From: Eubacterium sp. AB3007
GTDB taxonomy: Bacteria > Bacillota > Clostridia > Peptostreptococcales > Anaerovoracaceae
NCBI RefSeq assembly: GCF_000688015.1
Contig: NZ_JIAD01000001.1
Coordinates: forward strand, 1,488,001-1,552,000
Length of the DNA: 64,000 bases
Direction: 5' to 3'
A program made the position numbers and the translations under genes. Shown one piece after another: positions 36,082 through 45,090 of this stretch (the first letter of the stretch is position 1; each line of letters begins with the position of its first letter). Under the pieces are notes generated by a model. The model saw only the letters and a list, made by a program, of their open reading frames with translations, was not told the origin of the DNA and made no database searches.

Positions 36082-38106
36082 TTAGTCTACGTACTTGGCA
36101 ACTACGCTCTTCACCAGGTCATCGTCAGCGATGAACGGAAGGGTGATGTGTCCCTTTCCGGCGTAGTTCTTGTTATATTCCGCTGCGGTAGAGAGAGCGT
36201 TCTCGTTGCGGGCCCAGCTTCTTCTGGCCACGCCTCCCATGACGTCCCACATCATAGCGGACTTGATGATCTCGTCGGTTCTCTCGGATCCGTCCAGCAG
36301 CAGACCGAATCCGCCGTTGATGGACTTGCCGATACCTACGCCGCCACCATTATGAATGGCACAAAGACTCATGCCTCTGGCCGCGTTACCGGCATAGCAC
36401 TGGATGGCCATATCTGCCATAACGTTGGATCCGTCCTTGATGTTGGAGGTCTCTCTGAACGGAGAGTCTGTGCCGGATACGTCGTGGTGGTCACGTCCCA
36501 TCATGATCGGACCGCACTTACCCTCTCTGACCAGCTTGTTGAAGGCCAGCGCGATATCACGACGACCTTCCGCATCCTGATACAGGATACGTGCCTGGGT
36601 GCCGACGACCAGCTTGTTCTTCTTGGCGTCTCTGATCCATACCCAATTGTCTCTGTCCTGTGCACGGCGGTTCGGATCGATGCAGTCCATCGCCGCCTGG
36701 TCGGTAGCATCCAGATCCTCCGGTTTGCCGGACAGGCAGACCCAACGGAAAGGACCATATCCATAGTCGAACAGGATTGGACCCATGATATCTTCTACGT
36801 AGCTCGGCCAAATGAAGCCGTCCTTGTCATCGATACCGTTCTTGGAGATCTCCTTGATGCCGGAGTCATACATAGCCTTCATGAAGGAGTTACCATAGTC
36901 GAAGAAGTAGCTGCCCTGTGCAGTGAGCTTCTTGATGGCCTCATAATGCCTATGCAGTGTTTTGTTGACTTCCTCGATGAACTTCTCTCTGTCGCTGTGC
37001 AGCAGCTCAGTTCTCTCCTCGAAGGTCATGCCCACCGGGCAATACCCACCGTCATAGACGTTGTGACAGGAAGTCTGGTCAGACAGTAGATCGATCTTGA
37101 AGTGCTTTTCTGCAGCGGCCTCCAGCAGGTCTACAATGTTTCCGTGGTAAGCGATGGAGATGCTCTCCTTGGCAGCTACCTTCTCATTCGCCAACTTAAA
37201 GATCTCGTCGATGTCGTCCATGATCACATCTACCCATCCCTGATCATGTCTGGTAACGATCCTGGAGTAGTCTACCTCTGCGAAGATACCGACCGCGCCC
37301 GCGATATTGGCAGCCTTCGGCTGCGCACCACTCATGCCGCCCAGTCCAGAGGATACGAAGGTGTGTCCTTTCAGGTCGCCCTGTTCGGGAACGCCCAGGT
37401 ACTTACGGCCTGCGTTCAGGATGGTGTTGAAGGTTCCGTGTACGATCCCCTGAGGTCCGATATACATCCAGCCGCCAGCGGTCATCTGTCCGTAGTTCGC
37501 AACTCCCATTTCCTCGGCAACTTCCCAGTCCTCCAGGTTGTCATACATACCGATCATCATCGCATTGGTGATGATGACTCTCGGTGCCTCCGGCTTGGAG
37601 GGGAATAGTCCCAGCGGGTTTCCAGACTCGACCACCAGAGTCTGATCCTCGGTCATGACCTGCAGGTATTTCTTGATGAGTCTGTACTGCAGCCAGTTCT
37701 GGCAAACGGAACCGGTCTCTCCATAGGTGACCAGCTCATATGGATACAGCGCAACCTCAAAGTCCAGATTGTTGTCGATCTGGACCTGGAAGGCCTTGCC
37801 AGCCAGGCACTTGCCCTCGTACTCATCGATGGGCTTTCCCCAGATGCGGCCAGCCGGTCTGTATCTATACGCATAGACTCTTCCGTATGTCTTCAGTTCT
37901 TCCATGAATTCTGGTGCCAGCGTCTCATGGAGTTCCTCTGGCACGTAACGAAGTGCGTTCTTCAGAGCGATCTCCGCCTGTGCCTTGGTGAGACGGAAAC
38001 CTCTATCTGGTGCTCTCCGGATGCCTTCTACGAATTCCGGGTACTCCGGCAGCTCAGCATCCAGCTGGATAGTCATCGCGCCTTTGATCTGAGTGTTATC
38101 AAGCAT
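36082..38106 (-). CDS. hutU: Urocanate hydratase
   Basis: About 674 residues, the long form found in some Firmicutes. It uses a tightly bound NAD+ as electrophile to hydrate urocanate. Seen: SSGLGGMSGAQPKAANIAGA for NAD binding, DQTSCHNVYDGGYCPVGMTF with the conserved Cys region, and GRDHHDVSGTDSPFRETSNI. AAGGAGG is 2 nt before ATG 38112 and 8 nt before ATG 38106; the latter has the better spacing. It is second in the operon. Confidence 0.95.
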   Translation of the reverse strand: MLDNTQIKGAMTIQLDAELPEYPEFVEGIRRAPDRGFRLTKAQAEIALKNALRYVPEELHETLAPEFMEELKTYGRVYAYRYRPAGRIWGKPIDEYEGKCLAGKAFQVQIDNNLDFEVALYPYELVTYGETGSVCQNWLQYRLIKKYLQVMTEDQTLVVESGNPLGLFPSKPEAPRVIITNAMMIGMYDNLEDWEVAEEMGVANYGQMTAGGWMYIGPQGIVHGTFNTILNAGRKYLGVPEQGDLKGHTFVSSGLGGMSGAQPKAANIAGAVGIFAEVDYSRIVTRHDQGWVDVIMDDIDEIFKLANEKVAAKESISIAYHGNIVDLLEAAAEKHFKIDLLSDQTSCHNVYDGGYCPVGMTFEERTELLHSDREKFIEEVNKTLHRHYEAIKKLTAQGSYFFDYGNSFMKAMYDSGIKEISKNGIDDKDGFIWPSYVEDIMGPILFDYGYGPFRWVCLSGKPEDLDATDQAAMDCIDPNRRAQDRDNWVWIRDAKKNKLVVGTQARILYQDAEGRRDIALAFNKLVREGKCGPIMMGRDHHDVSGTDSPFRETSNIKDGSNVMADMAIQCYAGNAARGMSLCAIHNGGGVGIGKSINGGFGLLLDGSERTDEIIKSAMMWDVMGGVARRSWARNENALSTAAEYNKNYAGKGHITLPFIADDDLVKSVVAKYVD

Positions 38107-38149
38107 TTTCATTACCTCCTTTTCATAATCTCAGTCGTGCGAGGCACTG

Positions 38150-39691
38150 CTATGCCAGTTCCACGACCTTCTCGACGGCGGCCAGCAGCTCGCCGTTCTT
38201 GATCATCTCATCGAATTTCACCAGCTCGTCATGCATGATCACGTCGTTGTCGATTGGATCCGATACAGTCCTGATGTAGTCATAGGCCGCTCTGGTAGCC
38301 GGTGCCAGGTTGTCGATCTTACTCTCGCCGATCTCCTCACGCAGCCAGATACCCTGTGCCGCGGAAGCGAGCTCGATCCCCAGGACCTTCTGGGTGTTGT
38401 CCAGAACCATGGCCGCTGTTCTCGCGGAAGTCGTTCCCATGGAAACGTGGTCTTCCTGGTTTCCGGAGGAAGGAATGGAGTCCACACAGGCCGGGTGATC
38501 GTAGACTTTGTTCTCAGAGACCATGGATGCCGCCGCATACTGTGCGATCATGAATCCGGAGCAGACGCCACCGTGCTTGGTCAGGAAGCCAGGCAGCCCT
38601 TCGGCCAGCGCCGGGTTGATCAGACGCTCGCATCTTCTTTCAGAAACGTTGGCCAGCTCAGAGATGGCGATCTTCAGGAAGTCGAAGGTGAGTGCCATGG
38701 GCTGTCCGTGGAAGTTTCCGCCGGAGATCACATCCTCCTCGTCCGGGAAGACGATGGGGTTATCTGTCACAGCATTGATCTCTCTGGAGACCATATCATA
38801 CGCATAGGCGATAGCGTCTCTGGAGGCTCCGTGGATCTGCGGCACGCAGCGTAGCGTGTACGGATCCTGTACCTTGGTCGGCTGGATACGCAGGGCGTTC
38901 TTGCTGCCATCCAGGAGCTTGCGCAGATTTGCGGCCACCGTGATCTGTCCCTTGTGTCCGCGGAGCTCGTGGATCTTGGGGTCGTAGGCCTTGGTGATGC
39001 CGTGGAGTGCCTCGGCGGTCATGGCGCAGGCGATGTCGGCGATCTTCTGCAGATGCATGGCATCCCACAGCACGTTCAGACCGACTGCGGTCATCATCTG
39101 TGTTCCATTGTTCAGTGCCAGACCTTCCTTGGCAGCCAGTACCACCGGCTCGATGCCTGCGGCTTTCATCGCCTCAGCCGCAGGTACGACCTCGCCCTTG
39201 TATTCTACATTCCCCTTGCCGATCAGGCCCAGTGCGATGCAAGACAGCGGTGCCAGGTCTCCAGATGCACCCAGGCTTCCCTTGCAGGGTACGATGGGGT
39301 GGATCCCGGCGTTCAGCATATCGACCAGTGTCTGGACAGTGCTTAGGCGGATACCGGAATTGCCTCTGGAAAGCGCATTGCAGCGAAGCAGCATCGCTGC
39401 TCTGACGTACTTCTGCTCGTAGGCATCGCCCAGTGCGCAGGTGTGGCTGATGATCAGGTTCTCCTGCAGCGCAGCCGTCTCGTCTCTGTCGACGAACACG
39501 TTGGCGAACTTCCCAAAACCGGTGGTCAGTCCGTAGATGATCGCACCCTCGTCCAGCTTCTTCTCAATGAAGTCTCTTGCCTTGTTTACAGCCTTCTGAG
39601 CTTCCGGCGAGATGCTAACTTCTTCCATTCCGCGGCATACGCGGATGACCTCTTCGATCGTGAGGTCTCTGCCATTGATTACAACTGCCAT
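38150..39691 (-). CDS. hutH: Histidine ammonia-lyase
   Basis: 513 residues. The Ala-Ser-Gly triad that cyclises to the MIO electrophile lies in GSLGASGDLAPLS near residue 145. YGLTTGFGKFA, HGASRDAIAYAYDMV and SSGNQEDHVSMGTTSART are further family blocks. It deaminates L-histidine to urocanate and ammonia, the first step of the pathway encoded by this operon. GGAGAGG precedes the ATG. The promoter region upstream holds a palindrome and a pair of direct repeats. Confidence 0.96.
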   Translation of the reverse strand: MAVVINGRDLTIEEVIRVCRGMEEVSISPEAQKAVNKARDFIEKKLDEGAIIYGLTTGFGKFANVFVDRDETAALQENLIISHTCALGDAYEQKYVRAAMLLRCNALSRGNSGIRLSTVQTLVDMLNAGIHPIVPCKGSLGASGDLAPLSCIALGLIGKGNVEYKGEVVPAAEAMKAAGIEPVVLAAKEGLALNNGTQMMTAVGLNVLWDAMHLQKIADIACAMTAEALHGITKAYDPKIHELRGHKGQITVAANLRKLLDGSKNALRIQPTKVQDPYTLRCVPQIHGASRDAIAYAYDMVSREINAVTDNPIVFPDEEDVISGGNFHGQPMALTFDFLKIAISELANVSERRCERLINPALAEGLPGFLTKHGGVCSGFMIAQYAAASMVSENKVYDHPACVDSIPSSGNQEDHVSMGTTSARTAAMVLDNTQKVLGIELASAAQGIWLREEIGESKIDNLAPATRAAYDYIRTVSDPIDNDVIMHDELVKFDEMIKNGELLAAVEKVVELA

Positions 39692-39738
39692 AGTTACCTC
39701 TCCTTATCTGTATAAATATACATTCTCATGCATTCAAC

Positions 39739-39823
39739 ATCACCTCAGGTGATCGCAATCGAGTTACCTTTATTATACCGTTTTTGGCCCCGATTGGCTA
39801 CACTTTTTTCAGTTAATTGGCTA
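39739..39823 (-). promoter_or_regulatory. hut operon promoter region with palindromic operator and direct repeats
   Basis: On the minus strand the -10 is TATAAT (plus 39772-39777). The perfect 15-bp palindrome ATCACCTCAGGTGAT at 39739-39753 lies just downstream of the expected start point, a repressor position. Upstream, TAGCCAAT occurs twice (plus 39793-39800 and 39816-39823), 23 bp apart, the first overlapping the -35 position. The palindrome is a candidate site for the GntR protein; the direct repeats suggest an activator. Confidence 0.6.
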
Positions 39824-39935
39824 TTTTTCGCGCTCGAAAGGTATTTTTCTGAAATATTCGAGAAAATAGTCAAATTCACTTTACCACATTGCCGCATTAC
39901 CGCTTTAACGTGTATATTTATTTACACTACCTCGC

Positions 39936-39964
39936 TTGCACAAAGCCTGATATCCTTGTATAAT
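39936..39964 (+). promoter_or_regulatory. Promoter of the DUF2148 gene
   Basis: TTGCAC (39936-39941), 17-bp spacer, TATAAT (39959-39964). The -35 is embedded in a GCACAAAGC word (39938-39946). It is divergent from the hut promoter. Confidence 0.75.
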
Positions 39965-39990
39965 AGATAAACAACTACAAGGAGGGGATT

Positions 39991-40539
39991 ATGTTACAAT
40001 ACCTGAAGGACTTCGAGAAGAACGTACTTATGGACGTGGCCTGCCGCATGGCGGCTGCCGCTCAGACCGCACCGAAAGCCAGCGGTCAGGACAAGATCGT
40101 CACAGCGGTGGTGACCGGTGAGGAGAAGGAGCGCATCGTTACCAGGATGCACGAGCTGGCCGCTGCCTACGAGGAAGCGTTCATCGAACGTGACGCGTGC
40201 CTCCTGCACGACTGTTATCTGGCCGTATTGATCGGTGTCCGGGGGATCCCCTTCGGTCTGGACAACTGCGCCATGTGCGGGTTTCCAAACTGTGCCGCCA
40301 TGGCCAAAGCCGGCGCCAACTGCGCACTGAATATCACCGATCTTGGGATCGCCATCGGCTCCGCCGTCTCCATTGCAGCGGATAACCGCATTGACAACCG
40401 GGTCATGTACTCCATCGGGAAGGCGCTGAACCAGCTGGATATCTTCCCGGAAGATGTCCGCGTCTGCTACGGCATCCCTCTGTCTATCAGTTCCAAGAGC
40501 GTGTTCTTTGACCGGGAACCGGGTGCCGTACTGCGGTAG
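39991..40539 (+). CDS. DUF2148 ferredoxin-domain protein
   Basis: 182 residues with a cysteine cluster DNCAMCGFPNCAAMAKAGANC typical of the DUF2148 family, which probably binds an Fe-S cluster, plus an additional CLLHDC upstream. The rest is helical (AISIAADNRIDNRVMY-like region GSAVSIAADNRIDNRV). AAGGAGGGG precedes the ATG. It is monocistronic, divergent from hutH and ends at a strong terminator. Function unknown. Confidence 0.85.
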   Translation: MLQYLKDFEKNVLMDVACRMAAAAQTAPKASGQDKIVTAVVTGEEKERIVTRMHELAAAYEEAFIERDACLLHDCYLAVLIGVRGIPFGLDNCAMCGFPNCAAMAKAGANCALNITDLGIAIGSAVSIAADNRIDNRVMYSIGKALNQLDIFPEDVRVCYGIPLSISSKSVFFDREPGAVLR

Positions 40540-40580
40540 GCACCTATGCGCGGTACCAAGTTTTCCCAACCTATAAGCCA

Positions 40581-40617
40581 AAACACCGGGCCTCTCATCA
40601 GATGCCCGGTGTTTTTT
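40581..40617 (+). terminator. Terminator of the DUF2148 gene
   Basis: CACCGGGC/GCCCGGTG stem followed by six T. Confidence 0.92.
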
Positions 40618-40722
40618 GTGCGACTGTCTTTGTGCCGCAGCGATTTCGCACTGGCGCCAGGCGGCCAAGCGGCGAGATGCGACAGGCAGCGATCCCGCAC
40701 AGCTATGCGGCCACGCAGCGCT

Positions 40723-41305
40723 GTTCCGCGATCTTGAAATTATATGCCAATCACGGAACAAATCCTGTGTTTTGTTCCGCAAACTCGAAATAATACGCCA
40801 AATGCGGAACTGTGTTCCGCAATCTTGAAATTATATGCCAATCGCGGAACAAATCCTGTGTTTTGTTCCGCAAACTCGAAATAACACGCCAAATGCGGAA
40901 CGGTGTTCCGCGATCTTGAAATTATATGCCAATCGCGGAACAAATCCTGTGTTTTGTTCCGCAAACTCGAAATAACACGCCAAATGCGGAACTGTGTTCC
41001 GCGATCTTGAAATTATATGCCAATCGCGGAACAAATCCTGTGTTTTGTTCCGCAAACTTGCTATAATACGCCAAATGCGGAACGGTGTTCCGCAATCTTG
41101 AAATTATATGCCAATCGCGGAACAAATCCTGTGTTTTGTTCCGCAAACTCGAAATAACACGCCAATCGCGGAACGGTGTTCCGCAATCTTGAAATAATAC
41201 GCCAATCGCGGAACAAATCCTAAGTTTTGTTCCGCAAACTCGAAATAATACGCCAACCGCGGAACTGTGTTCCGCAATCTTGAAATAATACGCCAATCGC
41301 GGAAC
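40723..41305. repeat. Array of 13 hairpin units with a 91-bp period
   Basis: Thirteen 37-nt units, each bounded by GTTCCGC and GCGGAAC, alternate between type A (interior CTTGAAATTATATGCCA) and type B (interior ACTCGAAATAACACGCCAA). A units start at 40723, 40814, 40905, 40996, 41087, 41178 and 41269; B units at 40774, 40865, 40956, 41047, 41138 and 41229. A to B linkers are 14 nt (AAATCCTGTGTTTT) and B to A linkers 3 nt (TGT or GGT), giving a constant 91-bp period. Arms of 8-10 bp are predicted to fold. Because 91 is not a multiple of 3, several repeat-derived frames stay open by chance; none has a start site, so none is called as a gene. The unit is not CRISPR-like because linkers are short and identical. 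Confidence 0.92.
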
Positions 41306-41416
41306 GAGCTCCGTCGGACTCCCATCCTGCCCCATCCTTCCCCTTCCTGTGAGCCGGTGTGAGGAGTTTTGCACACACGGGAGACGCAGGTCGCGAAGGC
41401 AATCCCTGGCGCGACA

Positions 41417-42460
41417 CTATTTTGTCAGCTCTCCCCGCAGGTCGATCTCCATGTAGTGCTTGATGTCATCCCTGGAAAGGCCCTGGCTGAAAAGATAGTA
41501 GAGTTTGGCGATAGCAGCCTCCGTCGTCATGTCGTAGCCGCTGACCGCCCCGGCCCCTACCAACGCTGCGCTGGCCTCGTATGCTCCCAGATGAACCGTC
41601 CCCTGGGGACACTGGGAACATACCACGATCACGGTGCCGTTCTCATAGGCCTTGCGGATCATGGGCAGAAGTGCCCCATCTGCCTCCGGAATGTTGCCCG
41701 CCCCAAAGGTCTCCAGCACGATCCCGCTGAGACTATCCGTCATCACCTGCTCAAACAGGCGGAACTGGATCCCCGGAAAAACCTTGATGACGCCGATGGG
41801 GGTATTCTGAAACTCCGACAGCCGAAGGCGTCCACCAAACATACCCAGGGGCCCTCTCAGTTTCCGATCGCTGCGAAAATGCCGTATCGCGCCCTCCTCA
41901 TAGGTGATGTCAATGCCAGCGTTTGCCAGGGGCGCACAGTTGGGAGAATCGAACGCTACGAACCGATCGGCGGAAGACTTTGTGCTACGGTTCCCGCGGA
42001 GAAGCTTTCCCGCGAAATAGAGACACACCTCTCTCACCTTGCCTTCTCCTGCGATCATCAGGGACGTAAGTATGTTGTCTCTGGCATCGCTGCGAAGCAT
42101 GCATAGAGGGATCTGCGATCCGGTGAAGATCACCGGTTTGTCCAGCCCGTCTAACATGAAAGAAAGAGCACTGGCGCTGTAGGCCATGGTGTCCGTGCCG
42201 TGGAGTACCACAAAGCCATCGTAATCGTCGTATCGATCTCGGATCGTGCGCCCGATGCGGTTCCATTCGTTCACCGCCACGTTGGAGGAATCCAGCAGAG
42301 GATCGAATTCCACCATCTCCCAGTCGGGAACCTCTGGTTTCTGCAGTTCGTCGATCTCGGCCAGTGCCTGACTGAAATACCCCTTCCTGGGTGCGTATCC
42401 CCTCTCCGTGGGCACCATACCGATGGTGCCACCGGTGTAAATGATGCAGATCTTCTTCAT
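41417..42460 (-). CDS. ansA: Type I L-asparaginase
   Basis: 347 residues. The nucleophile Thr is in IIYTGGTIGMV at the N terminus and the second active-site block is VVLHGTDTMAYSASALSF near residue 85, as in cytoplasmic type I enzymes. No signal peptide. It deamidates asparagine to aspartate. An AAGGAGG site precedes the ATG. It starts 16 nt after the rpsR terminator and ends before the hairpin array. Confidence 0.94.
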   Translation of the reverse strand: MKKICIIYTGGTIGMVPTERGYAPRKGYFSQALAEIDELQKPEVPDWEMVEFDPLLDSSNVAVNEWNRIGRTIRDRYDDYDGFVVLHGTDTMAYSASALSFMLDGLDKPVIFTGSQIPLCMLRSDARDNILTSLMIAGEGKVREVCLYFAGKLLRGNRSTKSSADRFVAFDSPNCAPLANAGIDITYEEGAIRHFRSDRKLRGPLGMFGGRLRLSEFQNTPIGVIKVFPGIQFRLFEQVMTDSLSGIVLETFGAGNIPEADGALLPMIRKAYENGTVIVVCSQCPQGTVHLGAYEASAALVGAGAVSGYDMTTEAAIAKLYYLFSQGLSRDDIKHYMEIDLRGELTK

Positions 42461-42475
42461 GAAAACCTCCTTCTA

Positions 42476-42503
42476 CAAAACAAGGCGCCGCTTACGCGGC
42501 GCC
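42476..42503 (-). terminator. Terminator of rpsF-ssb-rpsR
   Basis: GGCGCCGC/GCGGCGCC perfect 8-bp stem with a 4-nt loop, followed on the minus strand by TTGTTTTG. Confidence 0.85.
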
Positions 42504-42584
42504 CCTCTTGCGACTTTATGATCGGGACGACCTGGTCTCCCTGGGCATCCCTCCGGCGGCATACCGCCGATGCTTTGGTTCTGC

Positions 42585-42821
42585 TTAGTCAGCCACGTAA
42601 GGCAGCAGTGCAACGATGCGTGCACGCTTGATGGCTGTGGTCAGTTCTCTCTGATGCTTGGCACATGTACCGGTGATTCTCTTAGGAACGATCTTGCCTC
42701 TCTCGGTCACGTACTTTTTCTTCAGCAGTTCAACGTCCTTGTAGTCGATTGAAACAGCCTTATCTGCGCAGAACTGGCATACTTTTCTTCTTCTCATGCC
42801 ACCACGTTTTCTGTTCTCCAT
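42585..42821 (-). CDS. rpsR: 30S ribosomal protein S18
   Basis: 78 residues. [21 protein letters not shown] and [26 protein letters not shown] core ([19 protein letters not shown]) are characteristic. The CxxC-type N terminus (CQFC) and later Cys/His resemble zinc-binding S18 forms. It binds next to S6 on the 30S platform and is last in the conserved rpsF-ssb-rpsR operon. Confidence 0.97.
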   Translation of the reverse strand: MENRKRGGMRRRKVCQFCADKAVSIDYKDVELLKKKYVTERGKIVPKRITGTCAKHQRELTTAIKRARIVALLPYVAD

Positions 42822-42839
42822 TATCAGATATCTCCTTTC

Positions 42840-43292
42840 CTAGAATGGAACGTCTTCCTCAATTGCCTGGAAAGAGTCCGGTCTATCCTCTGCCGGAGAT
42901 TGCGGAGCCTGTGGTGCCTGCGGTGCCGGTGCCCGATCAGCGCCCTGCTGGAATCCGCCGCCCCCCTGCTGCCTGTCTCCCCAATCGAGGAACTCGACTC
43001 TGTTGGCAATGACGTCTGTTGTGTAGACAGTATCCCCGTTCTTGTTCTGGTAACTGCCTGTCTGGATCCTTCCTTCAATGGCTACCTTGCGACCCTTGGC
43101 GAGATATTTCTCACAGGTCTCCGCCTGTCTGCCGAATACGGTGATGCGGGGAAAGTCTGCTTTCTTTTCCTCGCCGGCACGGGTGGGTCTGTCGATGGCA
43201 ATGGTGAAAGAGGCCACGGCCATCTGGCTGCCTGCGGTATACCTGACATCCGGATCCCGGACTAATCTTCCGATTAACTGAACACTGTTCAT
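42840..43292 (-). CDS. ssb: Single-stranded DNA-binding protein
   Basis: 150 residues. The OB-fold N terminus (VQLIGRLVRDPDVRYT, FTIAIDRPTRAG, GRIQTGSYQNKNG) is followed by a Gly/Gln/Pro linker and the acidic tail EEDVPF that recruits partner proteins. Middle gene of the rpsF operon. Confidence 0.97.
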   Translation of the reverse strand: MNSVQLIGRLVRDPDVRYTAGSQMAVASFTIAIDRPTRAGEEKKADFPRITVFGRQAETCEKYLAKGRKVAIEGRIQTGSYQNKNGDTVYTTDVIANRVEFLDWGDRQQGGGGFQQGADRAPAPQAPQAPQSPAEDRPDSFQAIEEDVPF

Positions 43293-43308
43293 GAAATCAC
43301 CTCACTGC

Positions 43309-43599
43309 TTATTTGGCATCCTTGTTGATGATCATGTGTCTCATCACGTTATCGGAAATACGCAGTCTTCTGTCAAGCTCCTTCGGCAGATCTGTGCCCG
43401 CCTTGAACTCGATCACTACGTAGTATCCCTCGGACTTCTTCTCGATGAGATATGCGAGCTTTCTCATGCCCCAGACGTCGACATTGGAGACCTCACCGCC
43501 GTTATCTGTGATGATTCCCTGAACCATCTCGACGACAGTGTTCTTCTTCTCCTCCTCCAATGTAGGATTGATAATGAACATCAATTCGTAATTTGTCAT
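43309..43599 (-). CDS. rpsF: 30S ribosomal protein S6
   Basis: 96 residues with NYELMFIINPTLEEEKK at the N terminus, WGMRKLAYLIEKKSEGYYV in the middle and LRISDNVMRHMIINKD at the end. It pairs with S18 on the 30S subunit. It is first in the operon; GGGAGGTG precedes the ATG. A GCGCTG/CAGCGC hairpin (43626-43647) in the leader may be an autoregulatory S6:S18 site, which I cannot confirm. Confidence 0.97.
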   Translation of the reverse strand: MTNYELMFIINPTLEEEKKNTVVEMVQGIITDNGGEVSNVDVWGMRKLAYLIEKKSEGYYVVIEFKAGTDLPKELDRRLRISDNVMRHMIINKDAK

Positions 43600-43682
43600 G
43601 TTTTCACCTCCCTGTGGACTAAATGGCGCTGCATCTACGCACAGCGCAGAGATTCACGTGCCCGTATCAAACACGCCTATAT

Positions 43683-43711
43683 ATTATACACGTTTGTCCG
43701 GTGTTTGACAA
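43683..43711 (-). promoter_or_regulatory. rpsF operon promoter
   Basis: Minus strand TTGTCA (plus 43706-43711), 17-bp spacer, TATAAT (plus 43683-43688), about 85 nt before the rpsF ATG. Confidence 0.75.
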
Positions 43712-43770
43712 GCGTTTTTTGCACAAAGCCTTCCTCCAAAAAAGGGGCCGTGGGGAATATGCCCCAAATG

Positions 43771-43813
43771 AAAAAACTGTCATCAGGTGAGCTCGCCCAA
43801 ATGACAGTTTTCT
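43771..43813. terminator. Terminator of the secreted repeat protein, probably bidirectional
   Basis: AAAACTGTCAT pairs with ATGACAGTTTT, 11 bp, loop 17 nt, with T-runs on both strands (six A/T to one side, TTTTCTCG to the other). It follows the stop at 43837. Confidence 0.88.
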
Positions 43814-43836
43814 CGTCATAAGATCAGGTCAGTTGA

Positions 43837-44316
43837 TTACAGCTTGACTCTCTTAATGTTCTTGCTCTTGATTCCAGCCTTCTTCAGCTGCTTCTTCAGC
43901 TTCTTGAAGTTCTTCTTGGACATCTTCTTGGTGACCTTGACCTTGATCTTCTTGATCTGCTTCTTGCTCAGACCCTTGAAAGCCTTCTTGTCGACTGTGA
44001 CCTGATGCTTCCACTTGATCTTCAGAACCTTCAGCTTGGTTGCCTTGGAGAATGCGCCAGCGTTGATCTTGGCGACCTTGTACCATTTCTTGGTCTTCGG
44101 ATCCTGGACCTTTCCGTCATAGAGAAGAGCTTTCTGGTTCTTGGTGACCTCCTTCATTGCCACGTTGCTTCCACCGGTCTTGACATAAGTAGCTGTTTCC
44201 TTAGGAATCAGATTCTTGTTCGGACTGCCTGCTGCAAATGCCATTGCTGCTGTTCCCAGAACCAGGGACAGTGCCAGAATCATGCAAAGTGCCTTTCGTG
44301 CGATATTCTTGCCCAT
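43837..44316 (-). CDS. Secreted BspA-like leucine-rich repeat fragment protein
   Basis: 159 residues. Signal peptide: KALCMILALSLVLGTAAMAFA. The mature region has one or two BspA/LRR_5-type units (AKINAGAFSKATKLKVLKI, DKKAFKGLSKKQIKKIKV) and ends in a very lysine-rich stretch. Short for the family, whose members carry many repeats. AAAGGAGG lies about 10 nt before ATG 44316. It follows the capsule kinase gene by 66 nt, in the same direction. Surface adhesion is known for large BspA proteins but not shown for this size. Confidence 0.75.
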   Translation of the reverse strand: MGKNIARKALCMILALSLVLGTAAMAFAAGSPNKNLIPKETATYVKTGGSNVAMKEVTKNQKALLYDGKVQDPKTKKWYKVAKINAGAFSKATKLKVLKIKWKHQVTVDKKAFKGLSKKQIKKIKVKVTKKMSKKNFKKLKKQLKKAGIKSKNIKRVKL

Positions 44317-44382
44317 CGGTGATTTCACCTCCTTTCTTAAATTAAATATATATAGCAACTCCGGACAGGATGTCCAAAGATA

Positions 44383-45090
44383 CTATCGATCCTTGGAACC
44401 GTAGTAATAGTGGTTCCCGTAGTACTTGTGGTAATATCCCCCCTGGGTGCCCTCCACCCGGTTCAGAACGATCCCCAGCGCCGGACAGCCTGCACGCTGC
44501 AGTTGCCTGAGGGAGTTTCGGACAACGGACCGGGGCGTTACCCCGGAGCGTACACAGAGGATCGCTCCATCGCACTTGTTCCCCAGAAGCTCTGCATCTG
44601 ACACCAGCCCCAGGGGCGGAACGTCCAGGAACACGTAGCGATAATTGATCTCCATGAATTTCATCATAAAGTCCAGCTTGCGGCTCTCCAGCAGCATGGA
44701 TGGATTGACGATGTTGTCCACGTTCGGCAGAAGATCACCGCCCGGGATGTCTGTATGCATCACCACATCCAGGATCTCGTTATTTCCGGCCAGGAAATGA
44801 GAGGTTCCTCTCAATTCCCTTCCATCCTCCCTGGATAGAGCGTAGACGCTCTTCATGGTGGACTTGCGCATGTCCATATCCACCAGAATCGACTTCTCGC
44901 CAGACAAAGCCATCTGTTTCCAGAGGTTCATGGCCACAAAACTCTTTCCTTCATTTGGTTCAGAACTGACGATCATGATCTTCTTCACCTCGCTGCCCAG
45001 GAAACTGATGTTGATCCTGAGCCGGTTGATCGCTTCCTCGATCGCATAAGGAAGAACCGGTTCTGCTCCGAACTTCACATAATTATTCAT
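44383..45090 (-). CDS. cpsD: Bacterial tyrosine kinase of the capsule system
   Basis: 235 residues. Walker A is SSEPNEGKSFVAMNL, Walker A' ILVDMDMRKST and Walker B FLDVPPLG. The C terminus has a tyrosine cluster (YYHKYYGNHYYYG) for autophosphorylation. This is the cytoplasmic half of a split BY-kinase whose membrane adaptor is the preceding gene. AGGAGG is 8 nt before ATG 45090, which overlaps the adaptor gene by 4 nt. It controls polysaccharide polymerisation in characterised systems. Confidence 0.94.
   Translation of the reverse strand: MNNYVKFGAEPVLPYAIEEAINRLRINISFLGSEVKKIMIVSSEPNEGKSFVAMNLWKQMALSGEKSILVDMDMRKSTMKSVYALSREDGRELRGTSHFLAGNNEILDVVMHTDIPGGDLLPNVDNIVNPSMLLESRKLDFMMKFMEINYRYVFLDVPPLGLVSDAELLGNKCDGAILCVRSGVTPRSVVRNSLRQLQRAGCPALGIVLNRVEGTQGGYYHKYYGNHYYYGSKDR

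Noticed and set aside
40723..41305. CRISPR array
   Set aside because: Repeats have regular ends, but the intervening sequences are 14 and 3 nt and nearly identical each time; no cas genes are present.
40740..41376. Proteins encoded across the hairpin array
   Set aside because: Repeat-derived frames with no ribosome site; the 91-bp period makes them shift frame at each repeat and their composition is dictated by the repeat.
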